Shown here: positions 8,590 to 18,357 of the stretch, piece by piece
Layout: the number at the start of each line of letters is the position of its first letter
Numbering within the stretch: position 1 is the first letter of the stretch
NCBI GenBank assembly: GCA_019912965.1
Contig: JAIOHM010000205.1
Location: 157,672 to 221,671, forward strand
Origin: Anaerolineae bacterium
GTDB taxonomy: Bacteria > Chloroflexota > Anaerolineae > Aggregatilineales > Phototrophicaceae
DNA length: 64,000 nucleotides
Direction: 5' to 3'
Translations under genes and position numbers: made by a program
The notes under the pieces: model-generated
What the model was told of the DNA's origin: nothing
The model's input: the letters and a program-made list of their open reading frames with translations, nothing else
The model's database searches: none

Positions 8590-9460
8590 GAGTGTCGCCC
8601 CAATCTAGGATTTGTTCAATCAAATCAATATTATGCACTTGGCGCGCCTTCAACATCGGCAAAGAGTGTTGTGCCAGATCACGATAAAGCACAGCAACGC
8701 CCGCATCAATCGAAGCCAGCGCCTCCATATGAGCCGCAACGGTGCTCAAATCACCCCGCACCAACGGCCCGGTTAGCGCATCTGGAACACCCCACTCCCG
8801 TAAATTCGCAACGGTTCCAGCCATCAGTGGGTTTAAGGCCCGCGCTGCCGTTGCCCGGTCAGCACCCAATCCATGCAGCAGTCCCTCCGCAATCGCGTAC
8901 AGTGTCACCATATAATTGCTGGCAAACACTAAAGCCGCATGGTAAGCTGCCTTCTTGCCCGGTGGCACAACCAGAATCTGTCCACCAAGCGCCGCCACCA
9001 TCCTTTCCAGCCAACTCCGTAGCCTTTCATCCATCGCTTCCAGTGCGAACACGGCTCCGGGCAATGATTGCACTGCTGTCTCAACATCTGCAAAAGGGAA
9101 TATGGGATGCAAACTGCCCGTTGCTGCCATTCTAACCGCTAATCCTCGCAACGCGCTGGCATCATGCGCCCCTGATGTATGAATAACTGCTTTGCCAGTC
9201 AAATCTGAAGCGCGAATGCTGCTGGCAGCAATTTCAATAGCATCATCCGTAACCGTAAGCAGGGTTAGGTCGCACTGTGCCACAACTGCATCAGCCGAGT
9301 CCGTTACCAGTGCACCAACTCGGACTGCCAATTCGTTGGCCTTTGCTGGGGTACGGCTGTAAACAGCTTTCACCGTATATCCAGCGTTATACCATAGACG
9401 CGCCAGAGATGTGCCGACTTTCCCCGCACCCACAAAACCCAGAACCGGACGATCACCCAT
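8570..9460 (-). CDS. Rossmann-fold plus DUF2520 protein, possible ketopantoate-type reductase
   Basis: About 296 aa from the ATG at 9460; a GTG at 9532 would add 24 atypical residues without a ribosome site. The N-terminus PVLGFVGAGKVGTSLARLW is a GxGxxG NAD(P)-binding fold. The C-terminal half (HTSGAHDASAL; GSLHPIFPFAD; LVFASNYMVTLYAIAEGLL) matches the Rossmann-like/DUF2520 family. Its place in front of panB-panC, with a 20-base overlap, suggests it reduces ketopantoate to pantoate, filling the missing PanE role. That is inference from neighbourhood; no panE or ilvC is seen in the window. Confidence 0.8.
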   Translation of the reverse strand: MGDRPVLGFVGAGKVGTSLARLWYNAGYTVKAVYSRTPAKANELAVRVGALVTDSADAVVAQCDLTLLTVTDDAIEIAASSIRASDLTGKAVIHTSGAHDASALRGLAVRMAATGSLHPIFPFADVETAVQSLPGAVFALEAMDERLRSWLERMVAALGGQILVVPPGKKAAYHAALVFASNYMVTLYAIAEGLLHGLGADRATAARALNPLMAGTVANLREWGVPDALTGPLVRGDLSTVAAHMEALASIDAGVAVLYRDLAQHSLPMLKARQVHNIDLIEQILDWGDTHATDNT

Positions 9461-9578
9461 AGCGAAAAAGCCCTGTCCAAAAATTGAATACAACGGGAAG
9501 CCTGAGCAGCGCAATACATTCCCTTTTTCCACTTGCAGGGAAAGAGGACTGAAAACGAAGAAGGTCTGTCATATCGCT

Positions 9579-10376
9579 TTACTGGCTTATGGGTGTGGCT
9601 GTTGGAATAGGTTCACTAATTGTGATATTAACAGTGCAGGCCGCTTTCAACATATTGGTGATGTCGAAAACCGTCAGCCGGAACTGGTATTCTCCTGGCT
9701 GATAAAAGGCAGGTGAAAACTGCCCCAATGCGTTTATTTCCGATACAGATTGTGGATACGACTGCAAAATAGCGAAGCTGTTGAGTGTCTCTGGCCCGTT
9801 AATCTCGAATCGATAAAACGCAAAGTTCTCGACATTTGCAGAGCCGATAACCGTCAATGGCTCGAAAACCAATTGACCGTTCGCTGGAACTTGCAGCATT
9901 GCATTCGGCGTATCACACCCGGCAATGGGTGGCGGATTCGGCAAAATTGTACCAACAGGCGTGGGTGTCAATGTCGGAGTCGCCAACACCCGTACCAGTT
10001 CTTCCCCCTCAAGCTGCACACCACTGGCATCAATCGGTGAGCTACCGAATGATACTGGCCCCGGTGTTGGGGTCTCAAACTGCCCATCTTCCACGACCTG
10101 CCCGACCGATACCCGTGTGTCCGATTCCTGTCGGACAACTGGCGCAACCACCATTTGTACGCCAACAACTACCAATGCTAATTGCGTGAGTAAGATAAAA
10201 GTCGTCACAGCATTCGACCGCTTATACTGGAAAATATCCCGTTCCAGTTCGAAATGTGTAGCGCGCAAATTATGCTGCGCCCGCATCCACCGTCGCCAGG
10301 TCCAGAACAAACCAACGCCAATTAGAATGTAGAGGCCGATTGCAATCTGCTCGATAAAAAACACCACACCTGTCAT
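9579..10376 (-). CDS. Membrane-anchored protein with an extracytoplasmic C-terminal domain, unknown function
   Basis: 265 aa. Two hydrophobic segments (about 8-26 and 55-78) are followed by a Pro/Thr-rich linker (LATPTLTPTPVG) and a soluble domain of about 110 residues that looks beta-rich. That domain has two cysteines (GCDTPNAML and KAACTVNITI) that may pair. The fold resembles Ig-like modules, but I do not recognise a named family. The start overlaps the nucleoside phosphorylase stop by 4 bases (ATGA), so it is co-translated with it. Confidence 0.6.
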   Translation of the reverse strand: MTGVVFFIEQIAIGLYILIGVGLFWTWRRWMRAQHNLRATHFELERDIFQYKRSNAVTTFILLTQLALVVVGVQMVVAPVVRQESDTRVSVGQVVEDGQFETPTPGPVSFGSSPIDASGVQLEGEELVRVLATPTLTPTPVGTILPNPPPIAGCDTPNAMLQVPANGQLVFEPLTVIGSANVENFAFYRFEINGPETLNSFAILQSYPQSVSEINALGQFSPAFYQPGEYQFRLTVFDITNMLKAACTVNITISEPIPTATPISQ

Positions 10377-11209
10377 AGTGCCCGAAGCACCCCCTTCAAT
10401 ACCGTTGTCAGGCGCGGCACAAGAATTTTACCCGCGTCTAATACTTCTTGGTGGTTGGTTTCCATCTCCACATCCGGCGAATCAATACCCTCATTGGTAA
10501 TGCCGGAACAGGCCATCACCCGCATTCCCATGTGCCGCGCCACCAGTACCTCATGAACGGTGGACATACCAACCGCATCACCACCTAAAACGCGTAGCAT
10601 CCGAATTTCTGCCGGAGTCTCAAAATTTGGCCCGGAAAGGCAGACATATGCCCCCTCATGAAGCCGTATTCCAGCCTCTGCCGCCACCTGTTTTGCGGTT
10701 TCCCGCATTGCTTTGTCGTAAGTATGCACCATTCCCAAAAAGCGCGGCCCAAAACGCTCATCATTTGGCCCCATCAACGGATTACTGCCTGTCATACCCA
10801 CAAAATTGATGTGGTCATTGAGCAGCATCAGATCGCCCACCCGATAAGCCGTATTCACGCCACCTGCTGCGTTCGTCAAGACAACGGCTTTTACACCAAG
10901 CAGATGCATAACGCGAATTGGAAAAGTCACCTGCTGAAGATTGTACCCCTCGTAAAAGTGTGCCCGCCCTTGCTGGGCAACCACCACTTTGCCTTCCAGA
11001 TTCCCAATGACCAGATTGCCGCTGTGCCCATGGACAGTTGATTGCGGCCAGCCGGGAATAGCTTCATAGGAGATGACTACCCGATCATTTAATGTATCCA
11101 CCAGACCGCCCAAACCGGAGCCGAGCACCAGCCCAACTGTCGGTTGCAAAGCCGTTCGGCTGCGGATGACATCGACCGCTTTTTCATAGTCAACCCAACT
11201 GTAATCCAT
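10373..11209 (-). CDS. punA: Purine nucleoside phosphorylase (trimeric class)
   Basis: 278 aa. Splits (deoxy)guanosine and (deoxy)inosine with phosphate into base and ribose-1-phosphate. Conserved blocks are VGLVLGSGLGGLVD (phosphate loop, ~26-39), VHGHSGNLVIG, QGRAHFYEGY, VVLTNAAGGVNTAY, and the base-binding GPNFETPAEIRML. MSTVHEVLVARHMG then replaces the family TVPEV segment. GAGAGGT precedes the ATG. It supplies free bases to the purine catabolic genes elsewhere in the window. Confidence 0.95.
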   Translation of the reverse strand: MDYSWVDYEKAVDVIRSRTALQPTVGLVLGSGLGGLVDTLNDRVVISYEAIPGWPQSTVHGHSGNLVIGNLEGKVVVAQQGRAHFYEGYNLQQVTFPIRVMHLLGVKAVVLTNAAGGVNTAYRVGDLMLLNDHINFVGMTGSNPLMGPNDERFGPRFLGMVHTYDKAMRETAKQVAAEAGIRLHEGAYVCLSGPNFETPAEIRMLRVLGGDAVGMSTVHEVLVARHMGMRVMACSGITNEGIDSPDVEMETNHQEVLDAGKILVPRLTTVLKGVLRAL

Positions 11210-11334
11210 GCATAACCTCTCAGAATAGTGCCAGAAGGTCTCCGATTATACCTCGAATGCCCTTAATATGCGTGATTTGAAAAATTCACGAAAAACAAAC
11301 GCTTTTCACACAATTTCGGCTAAAATTTGGTAAA

Positions 11335-11622
11335 ATGGTTATTACAGTTCGTAACGTTATGCCGCCTACCGGGGAGGATGCGGTGGATGTAAATGCTGAA
11401 AAAGCCATGTTGTATTATTCTGATGCCTACCAAAAGCTCTACAACCGCCGCCCCAAAGATCTGCGTGCGCTGGATGATGGTTGGGTGATCGTCAATGGAG
11501 CACGAATGCGTGTTACCGAATTGGAAATGCTCACAACCCAATTGCAGCACGAATATAAGCGCGATACCGATCAGCGCCGCAGCATCGTCAATCGTCTGCT
11601 TAAGTGGTTCAAGCAAAACTGA
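11335..11622 (+). CDS. Small conserved-looking protein of unknown function
   Basis: 95 aa, hydrophilic, divergent from the nucleoside phosphorylase. The region AMLYYSDAYQKLYNRRPKDL followed by DGWVIVNGARMRVTELE looks like a folded small domain, with a charged helical C-terminus (QHEYKRDTDQRRSIVNRLLK). There is no clear ribosome-binding site before the ATG at 11335, while an A/T-rich TAAAAT box lies 9-14 bases upstream. It may therefore be leaderless, or start at the ATG at 11359. No family recognised. Confidence 0.5.
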   Translation: MVITVRNVMPPTGEDAVDVNAEKAMLYYSDAYQKLYNRRPKDLRALDDGWVIVNGARMRVTELEMLTTQLQHEYKRDTDQRRSIVNRLLKWFKQN

Positions 11623-11730
11623 TCGCGCATGTTGCATCACTATATGGCTGCAACCGCCTTCATCGCCCTTAGGGTTCAGTTACCCTCGATAAACAGGATT
11701 TGACTCCGTTCCACAAATCCAGTTATAGCA

Positions 11731-11760
11731 TTCGCCTCTGTCCGCCGCTCTCACTATAAT
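11731..11760 (+). promoter_or_regulatory. Candidate promoter of the channel gene
   Basis: A perfect TATAAT at 11755-11760 lies 35 bases before the channel ATG. The best -35 candidate, TTCGCC at 11731-11736, has 18-bp spacing and is poor, so this rests on the -10 box alone. Confidence 0.4.
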
Positions 11761-11795
11761 TAGTTTGCATTATATTTCCGTTATAGGTAGCCCGT

Positions 11796-13829
11796 ATGGA
11801 TTCGTTGAAAGAAAACCAGCGCCAGATTCGGCTGGCACTGATCGCCCTTACCTTCATTCTATCCACCGGCATCATCGGTTTCATGGTGATCGAAAAGATG
11901 AACCTGCTGGATGCAGTGTGGCTTACCGTTATCACGCTGGCAACCATCGGCTATGGCGACATATATGCCCGTTCGCCGGAAGGTCGCCTGTTCACCGTAT
12001 TCCTGATTCTGTTTGGTATCGGCGCTGTAGCCTACGGTTTGCAGGCCACAGCCACCTTCCTCGTCAGCCCCGCAATCCGTGACATTCGCCAGCGCCGTCG
12101 GGCGCAGAAGGCTATCGACCGCCTCCATCAGCACTATATCATCTGCGGCGCGGGACAGATCGTTGATAACACGATCCATCTGCTCTTGGAGGGAGCCCGG
12201 CGCAGACAGACAGCCCGACGTGAACAGCTTTATCATCCGGTAGACGTTTTTTTAGATCGCTTTTTGGGCGATGATGCACATGGGCATTATCCACGCTTGC
12301 GTGCCATGCTCCGTCGAATATTTATGGTATATGTTTGGCTATTTCACCGGACAGAAACCTTGCTCGATGTTATCGTCATCATCACACCTGATCATGCCTT
12401 TGCCGATCATCTACGCGAAAACGACCTGCTCGTCGTTGAAGGTGATCCTACCAGCGATGACATCATGCGTCGGGCAGGCATCGAAAATGCCCACGCCATG
12501 ATGGTCATGCTCGACAGCGATACCGAGGCACTCCTGACCATCTTGACTGCCCGCAATCTCAACCCCGAAATTGATATTACTGCTGGCGCACTCGAAGAAG
12601 AACATGCCACCAAAATGATCCGTGTTGGTGCAAATAGTGTCTTGGCTCCCTACGAAGTAGCCGGACGGTTCATGAACAATGCAACCTTCCGCCCCGCTGT
12701 CAGCGAATTCTTTAATAGCATACTCTTTAACCAGAACGTCGATATCCAGGCCACACAGCTCTTTTTGTGGGACGATTCCCCTTGGATTGGCAGATCACTC
12801 GGCGAACTCATGCTGCGGGAAAATTTCCACGCAGGCATTATTGGCTTGCGACGCGATAGCGGCGATTATATCTACGCCCCTAACGACAATTACCGTCTGC
12901 GGGAAAACGAGGTGTTGATTGCGGTCGCTCCCGGTCATAGCATTGCGCCCCTCCAAAGTTCTTGCCGGGGAAGCACAGTCTCAAAGCCTCGCATCCCCAA
13001 TTGGCAGCGCCTCCCTATCGCTATGACTCCGCCGCGCACTGCTCATCGGGCATGTACGCTGGAAGAAGCCGAAGCAGTAGCCAGCGAAATGTCGAGTCAT
13101 TATGTCATCTGTGGCACAGGCCGTATCGCCCGCAGTGCCATCAGCAAACTCGACCCCTCGCGTCCATTTGTTATTATAAGTGACAACGAATCTTATACTG
13201 CCGAGCTGCTGGAAATTGGCTTTCGGGTCATTCATGGCAGCCCGGTACAGGAATCGGTTTTGCGTAAAGCCGGAGTCGAACGCGCGCTGGCGATAATGGT
13301 CACGTTGGACGATGATGCCAGCAGCATCCTCACGGTGCTCAACTGCCGCAGTCTGAGCAAACGTCTGCTCATCACGGCTGCCGCCCAAACGGACGACATG
13401 CTCCCCAAACTCCTTCGTGCCGGAGCAGATCGAGTCGTCAGCCCATTCCAGGTTGCAGCCAACTTCGTCTTGCTGGCAACTACCCGCCCGGTCGTCAGCG
13501 ACTTTTTACAATATGTGGTTTATAACTATGGAGCGCGTATCGAAACCACCGAACTCTATATGCAGGAAGACTCGCCTTGGATTGGCTCAACTCTGGCCTC
13601 GCTGCAACTGGATAGCCAGTATCAGGCTGGAGTCATCGGCATCCATCTTGCTAACGGTTTCTATAATTACGCCCCACCTGCCGATCATGTACTTCAGCCC
13701 CACGAAATCCTCATTGTCGTAACGCCCATGCGCTGTGCCGATGAACTCCGCACACTGGCGCACGGCAGCGCCACTCGTCGTCCAGCCACCCTCCGCCGAT
13801 CATTCCTGGAAACCAAACCTTTGTCATGA
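11796..13829 (+). CDS. Potassium-channel protein with pore and two RCK/TrkA modules
   Basis: 677 aa. Two membrane helices (about 11-33 and 66-92) flank a pore loop with the K+ selectivity filter (TLATIGYGD, ~48-56). Two NAD-binding TrkA-N/TrkA-C pairs follow. The first is split: HYIICGAGQIVDNTI at ~111 is separated from VIVIITPDHAFADHLRENDL at ~191 by about 70 inserted residues. The second starts at SHYVICGTGRIARSAI (~434). Each RCK ends with a TrkA-C domain (PWIGRSLGELMLRENF; PWIGSTLASLQLDSQ). RCK domains gate the pore in response to nucleotides or ions. The GNAT gene overlaps its stop (ATGA). Confidence 0.9.
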   Translation: MDSLKENQRQIRLALIALTFILSTGIIGFMVIEKMNLLDAVWLTVITLATIGYGDIYARSPEGRLFTVFLILFGIGAVAYGLQATATFLVSPAIRDIRQRRRAQKAIDRLHQHYIICGAGQIVDNTIHLLLEGARRRQTARREQLYHPVDVFLDRFLGDDAHGHYPRLRAMLRRIFMVYVWLFHRTETLLDVIVIITPDHAFADHLRENDLLVVEGDPTSDDIMRRAGIENAHAMMVMLDSDTEALLTILTARNLNPEIDITAGALEEEHATKMIRVGANSVLAPYEVAGRFMNNATFRPAVSEFFNSILFNQNVDIQATQLFLWDDSPWIGRSLGELMLRENFHAGIIGLRRDSGDYIYAPNDNYRLRENEVLIAVAPGHSIAPLQSSCRGSTVSKPRIPNWQRLPIAMTPPRTAHRACTLEEAEAVASEMSSHYVICGTGRIARSAISKLDPSRPFVIISDNESYTAELLEIGFRVIHGSPVQESVLRKAGVERALAIMVTLDDDASSILTVLNCRSLSKRLLITAAAQTDDMLPKLLRAGADRVVSPFQVAANFVLLATTRPVVSDFLQYVVYNYGARIETTELYMQEDSPWIGSTLASLQLDSQYQAGVIGIHLANGFYNYAPPADHVLQPHEILIVVTPMRCADELRTLAHGSATRRPATLRRSFLETKPLS

Positions 13830-14740
13830 CCATATCAATCGCAAACCATCTTACAGCCGAGCATAGACTTGAAATATATGACCTGTGGCAGTCAGAGTTG
13901 GGAGATGTTTGGCCGATAAATCAATCTGTTTTCGATGAGATTGTTTTTAGCAAAAACTCTGTGAATTATCTTGCCAGAGAAAAGGGAAAACTCGCTGGAA
14001 TTTTATCAACCCAAATAACTAATGACACAGGCTCAATTGTCTGTATTGTCGTCGACAAATCTCGCCAGCAGCAAGGAATTGGAACTCAGCTTTTAAACCG
14101 TGCAATTGAGAATCTGACCTTAAAAGGAGTGCGCCAGATACATCTAGGCTCAGGCGGTTCAAGCTATTTTTGGCCGGGCATACCCGCTAATTTGGAAAAT
14201 GCCAAAAAGTTTTTCGAGAAAAGAGATTGGCTCTACACCCACACCAGTGTAGACATGATCTTGAGATTAGAGTCCTTCAAGTCTCCAGACAGCATATTTG
14301 AAAACATCGACAGACAAGGAATAACCCTGAAACTGCTTCCCAAAAATGAAGTGGAAAATCTGCTCACGTTTGAAAAACACAGCTTTCCAGAATGGCATCA
14401 ATATTTCGCACGCGCTGTAGATACAGGAAGGCTAAATGACATTTTGATTGCCGTATCAGCCAATGAGGACATCCTTGGTTCTGTACTTATTGAGGGAAAA
14501 TCACCAAAGTGGAATTGCCTCTTGGGGGATAAGGTTGCAGAAATTGGAGCACTTGGTGTATTGGTTGAAGCCAGAAATCAGGGCATCGGAATAGCACTAG
14601 CCGCAAAAGGAACTCAAATCCTGAAAGATACAGATTTTGAAGTAGCTTTCCTGGGTTGGACGTGGTTGATTGATTGGTACGGAAAACTTGGCTATAAAGT
14701 ATGGCGTGAATATTGGATGGGAAGCAAATCCTTAAGCTGA
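13826..14740 (+). CDS. Tandem GNAT-family N-acetyltransferase
   Basis: 304 aa with two GNAT folds. The first (about 5-140) contains the acetyl-CoA loop VDKSRQQQGIGTQLLNRAIE. The second (about 165-300) contains VLVEARNQGIGIALAAKG. It starts with a 4-base ATGA overlap on the channel gene. It is clearly more A/T-rich and Lys-rich than its neighbours, which suggests a separate origin. The acceptor substrate is unknown; double-GNAT proteins include mycothiol synthase and many uncharacterised enzymes. Confidence 0.85.
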   Translation: MTISIANHLTAEHRLEIYDLWQSELGDVWPINQSVFDEIVFSKNSVNYLAREKGKLAGILSTQITNDTGSIVCIVVDKSRQQQGIGTQLLNRAIENLTLKGVRQIHLGSGGSSYFWPGIPANLENAKKFFEKRDWLYTHTSVDMILRLESFKSPDSIFENIDRQGITLKLLPKNEVENLLTFEKHSFPEWHQYFARAVDTGRLNDILIAVSANEDILGSVLIEGKSPKWNCLLGDKVAEIGALGVLVEARNQGIGIALAAKGTQILKDTDFEVAFLGWTWLIDWYGKLGYKVWREYWMGSKSLS

Positions 14741-14746
14741 ATCCCC

Positions 14747-16099
14747 TTACTCATCTAGCCCCGCCAACCGCCGTTCGTCTCGGTAATCCTGCTGTGTATC
14801 CACATCGCGCAGCACACTATCCGTATCAACGGTTACATAAACAATCCGTTCCTTATGCCGATCAATGACATCGCGCGGCGCACCATCAGGCGGCAGTGCC
14901 AGAATTTCCGGCCAATATTGACGATCAATCAGAATGGGATGTCCCCGCCGCATTTGGTAGCTCGGTGCGACAATATCGCCCAGTCCTTCAGCATACGCCG
15001 TCAACACCTGCGTTATCACTTTCGGCTGGATGCGTGGCTGATCACCCAGTACCACCAACGCTGCGCTGACATAAGGCGGCATCGCCTGTAATCCAGCTTT
15101 CAGAGACGAAAGCATCTCGCCCGTTGCAAACTCCGCGTTATGGGCAACATTCGCCCCTGCCCGCGTTGCCAACTGACGCACCTCACCCGCCCGGTTTCCC
15201 GTCACAACAGTAATATTGTGCAAACGTGCCAGCACCAACTGGTCGATAATATGTTCAATGATTGTTTTGTGTTTCGTCCACGGCAGCAGCACTTTGGGCT
15301 GTCCCATCCGGCGCGACATCCCTGCGGCCAGCACCACCGCACCAACATGCCGCTGCACTTCAAAAATCGGATCGACCCCGCGAACAGAACCAATCGCTAC
15401 CCCTTGCACATGTGGCGACCGCAGCACAAACTGCGCGATCAAACGCGCCCGTGCCCGCGAATACCCCTGCCGTGATACTTGGTTAAGCAGTGCCATCACC
15501 CGTGCTTTAGGCGGCGCACCTCGCAATCCAAATTCCTCATCACGTAAAACCTGAGCAACCCACGGCGACTTTATCCGGTTGCCGATGCCGAATCCATAAC
15601 GTTCGTTAATCGCCTGAGCATTGTAAACATGCTCATCATCCAATGGTTGTCCAAGAACTGAAAGCGAAGCCATCGGCACTACCAGAGTCGTCTCGGCTGG
15701 AATCAGGGGTTCATGCAGCTTAGGCGCTTTCATGGGCAGGCCGCGCGCCCCATCTGCCTCAATCAGCAGCACATCGGAGTCAATCGAATCCAGCAGGCGG
15801 GGGATATAATCCGTCCCCGGCCCATGAACTTTATTCCCACGAACAAAATCGTAAAGGAACACAAAGCGGTTTTGCCCCAAAGCCAGTGATAAATGCGACA
15901 TCCCTTCGTCCACCGTAGTCGCGTAGGGCATCAGATCAAGCTGGTCAATACCAACCCGCGTCGTCGTTGTCGCCAGCACGCGCAGACCCGCCTCGGCTAA
16001 TTCGTGTCCAAGGGCGATCAATGTGGAAGTCTTGCCGCCTGCCCCCACGAATGCCACCACATCGCCCGGAACGATGTCAAACGCCTTTTGTAATTTCAT
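14747..16099 (-). CDS. YqeC / MocA-type fusion: molybdenum hydroxylase accessory and Mo-cofactor nucleotidyltransferase
   Basis: 450 aa made of two domains that are separate proteins in E. coli. Residues 1-~235 match YqeC, the selenium-dependent hydroxylase accessory family: P-loop FVGAGGKTSTLIALG and VLATTTTRVG. Residues ~250-450 are a MobA-like NTP transferase: VVLAAGMSRRMGQPKVLLPW and VVLGDQPRIQP, as in MocA, which makes the cytosine-dinucleotide form of molybdopterin. It closes the xanthine dehydrogenase operon, 15 bases after the Mo subunit, so it likely matures that enzyme. Selenium involvement is known for the family, not shown here. Confidence 0.88.
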   Translation of the reverse strand: MKLQKAFDIVPGDVVAFVGAGGKTSTLIALGHELAEAGLRVLATTTTRVGIDQLDLMPYATTVDEGMSHLSLALGQNRFVFLYDFVRGNKVHGPGTDYIPRLLDSIDSDVLLIEADGARGLPMKAPKLHEPLIPAETTLVVPMASLSVLGQPLDDEHVYNAQAINERYGFGIGNRIKSPWVAQVLRDEEFGLRGAPPKARVMALLNQVSRQGYSRARARLIAQFVLRSPHVQGVAIGSVRGVDPIFEVQRHVGAVVLAAGMSRRMGQPKVLLPWTKHKTIIEHIIDQLVLARLHNITVVTGNRAGEVRQLATRAGANVAHNAEFATGEMLSSLKAGLQAMPPYVSAALVVLGDQPRIQPKVITQVLTAYAEGLGDIVAPSYQMRRGHPILIDRQYWPEILALPPDGAPRDVIDRHKERIVYVTVDTDSVLRDVDTQQDYRDERRLAGLDE

Positions 16100-16114
16100 A
16101 TCCAGTCCAGGCGC

Positions 16115-18346
16115 TTAAAGAACGCCGATGCCCTGTTGCCGTAAAGCTGCCACCACCCGTTCAGGGGTCAATGGAATCTGGTCAATCCAGACACCTGTCG
16201 CGTCATGAACAGCCGCTGCAATCGCCGGAGCTAAGGGCAAAAATGGCATCTCCGCCATTCCCCTTGCCCCCCACGGGCCGATTGGATCAGCATATTCCAG
16301 AATGACAGATTTCACAGTCGTCGGCACATCCAGAATCGTTGGGATCAAATAGGTCGAAAGGTATGGATTTCGGATTTTCCCCTCAACCGAAATCAGATTT
16401 TCCATCACGGCGTAGCCTTGCGCCTGTACCACCGCGCCTTCAATCTGCCCTTGCACCAGCAGCGGATTCACCACCTGCCCCACATCATTTGCCGAAATCA
16501 CCCGCAGCAGATGGATATGCCCTGTTTCAATGTCAACCTCAACCTCAACCGCCTGCGCTACATACCCATAAGCGAAGTTCGGCTCACTTCGTCCGGTTTC
16601 CGGGTCATAGGGCGTTGTCGGCGGTGGCCGATATTGGTAAGTCGCAATCGCTGGCCGTTCCTCATTCGCCCACATTGCCAGTGCCTTAGCTGCTGCGCCG
16701 CGAATCGCATTTCCCGCCATAAACGTCAAACGCGAAGCAGAAGCACTGCCAGAAGTCAGGGTTTCTGCGGTATCGTGCCCGATCAATTTAACTTTCTCAA
16801 ACGGCACACCCACCGCATCAGCCGTCATCTGGCTAAAAGCTGTGTGCGACCCTTGACCAACTTCCGCACCTGCCTGCCGGACGATAACCTGCTCAATTTC
16901 GGTCTTGCCGTGCAGTTCAACCGTTGCCCAACTTTGCTCCGGGAAGCCGAAACTGTAACCAATATTTTTGAACCCGGCAGCGAATCCAATTCCCCGCCGC
17001 AGTGCTGGATTTCTCGGCTGTTCAGTTGGTCGTGATTTCCAGCCGTTCTCATTCTGCTCCCAGAAACTCTCCCGCGCACATGCCTCCACCACCTCCGGCA
17101 TCGAAACACCTTTTGGCAAGGGTGTTCCAACACTCAGAATACTGCCCTCTTGGAACACATTCCGCGCCCGAAGTTCTACAGGGTCTATGCCTAATACCTC
17201 CGCCAGCTTATTCATCTGACCTTCAGCCGCCAGCGCTCCCTGCGGCGCACCAAATCCCCGGAACGCTCCGGTTGGGATGTTATTAGTCAGCACCCCATAA
17301 GTATCCAGATGAATATTCGGGATTTCATAAGGCCCGGTCACGGTCAGGTTGCAGTTGCCCATCACTTTCGTCGTAGTGTAATTGTACGGCCCAGCATCCC
17401 CAATCGCTGTCGCTTCCACCGCCACAACTTTGCCATCCCGTGTCGCGCCCCATTTCGCCCGAATCGTAACCGGATGCCGCTTGTGATGATACAGAATCGA
17501 TTCTTCACGACTCCACTGAATTTTCACTGGACGCCGCAAATAATGTACCGCCAGTGCCAGCACAATCTGCACCGACATATCCTCACGCCCACCAAAAGCC
17601 CCGCCAATTGCCGGGTAAATCACCCGCACTTGTTCCGGTTGCAAACCCAAAGCGTGATAAATCTGCTCTTGATCTTCATGTACCCACTGTCCTGCAACGA
17701 TGACCGTCACCCGCCCTTGTTCATCAATGTACCCAAGTCCGGCTTCTGGCTGTAGATAAGCATGTTCCTGATAACCAGTGTGGTACTCACCCTCCACCAC
17801 CACCTCAGCCTGCGCCCATCCTGCCGCCATATCGCCTTTGCGGATGCGATAATGGCACAAAATATTCTGTGGATGATTAGTGTGTAGCTGTGGCGCGCCC
17901 TCCTGCATCGCTGCTTCCGGGTCAAAAACAGGCGGCAAATCCTCATAGATAACATCAATCAACTTAACGGCTTCGGCTGCAATCGCCTCTGTTTCCGCCA
18001 CCACCACCGCCACACAGTCCATATAGCAGCGCACAATATCCGCGCCCGGAACTTGGCTGTTGCTCCCCGGCCCACACAGTACAGGCTGATCTTTTGTCAC
18101 CAGACCATACTCATTTTGCGGTACATCCTTCGCAGTGAAGATTCGCACCACACCCGGAAGTGCCTCCGCTGCATGGTTATCTATACTCACCACCCGCGCA
18201 TGTGCCCGGTCACTGAAGCGCAGTTTCATCCAAAGTTGTCCATCCAGATTGATGTCGCCGGGGTATGGAGTTTCACCCGTTACCTTGCCCAGCGCGTCAA
18301 TCCGTTTGATGTTTTGTCCGATGACGACGGTTTTATCTTTAGACAA
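16115..18346 (-). CDS. xdhA: Xanthine dehydrogenase-type molybdenum-binding subunit
   Basis: 743 aa, typical of the large subunit of the xanthine oxidase family. Begins TTG with GGGG eight bases upstream. Motifs: substrate/cofactor loops YPAIGGAFGGREDMS and TGAFRGFGAPQGALAAE, Moco-binding GAEVGQGSHTAFSQM, and the C-terminal GPWGARGMAEMPFLPLA containing the catalytic Glu. It hydroxylates an N-heterocycle such as hypoxanthine or xanthine with water as oxygen source. Electrons pass to the 2Fe-2S and FAD groups of the fusion protein at 20518-21948. Substrate specificity within the family cannot be fixed by eye. Confidence 0.93.
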   Translation of the reverse strand: MSKDKTVVIGQNIKRIDALGKVTGETPYPGDINLDGQLWMKLRFSDRAHARVVSIDNHAAEALPGVVRIFTAKDVPQNEYGLVTKDQPVLCGPGSNSQVPGADIVRCYMDCVAVVVAETEAIAAEAVKLIDVIYEDLPPVFDPEAAMQEGAPQLHTNHPQNILCHYRIRKGDMAAGWAQAEVVVEGEYHTGYQEHAYLQPEAGLGYIDEQGRVTVIVAGQWVHEDQEQIYHALGLQPEQVRVIYPAIGGAFGGREDMSVQIVLALAVHYLRRPVKIQWSREESILYHHKRHPVTIRAKWGATRDGKVVAVEATAIGDAGPYNYTTTKVMGNCNLTVTGPYEIPNIHLDTYGVLTNNIPTGAFRGFGAPQGALAAEGQMNKLAEVLGIDPVELRARNVFQEGSILSVGTPLPKGVSMPEVVEACARESFWEQNENGWKSRPTEQPRNPALRRGIGFAAGFKNIGYSFGFPEQSWATVELHGKTEIEQVIVRQAGAEVGQGSHTAFSQMTADAVGVPFEKVKLIGHDTAETLTSGSASASRLTFMAGNAIRGAAAKALAMWANEERPAIATYQYRPPPTTPYDPETGRSEPNFAYGYVAQAVEVEVDIETGHIHLLRVISANDVGQVVNPLLVQGQIEGAVVQAQGYAVMENLISVEGKIRNPYLSTYLIPTILDVPTTVKSVILEYADPIGPWGARGMAEMPFLPLAPAIAAAVHDATGVWIDQIPLTPERVVAALRQQGIGVL

Positions 18347-18357
18347 CGCTTAAACCC

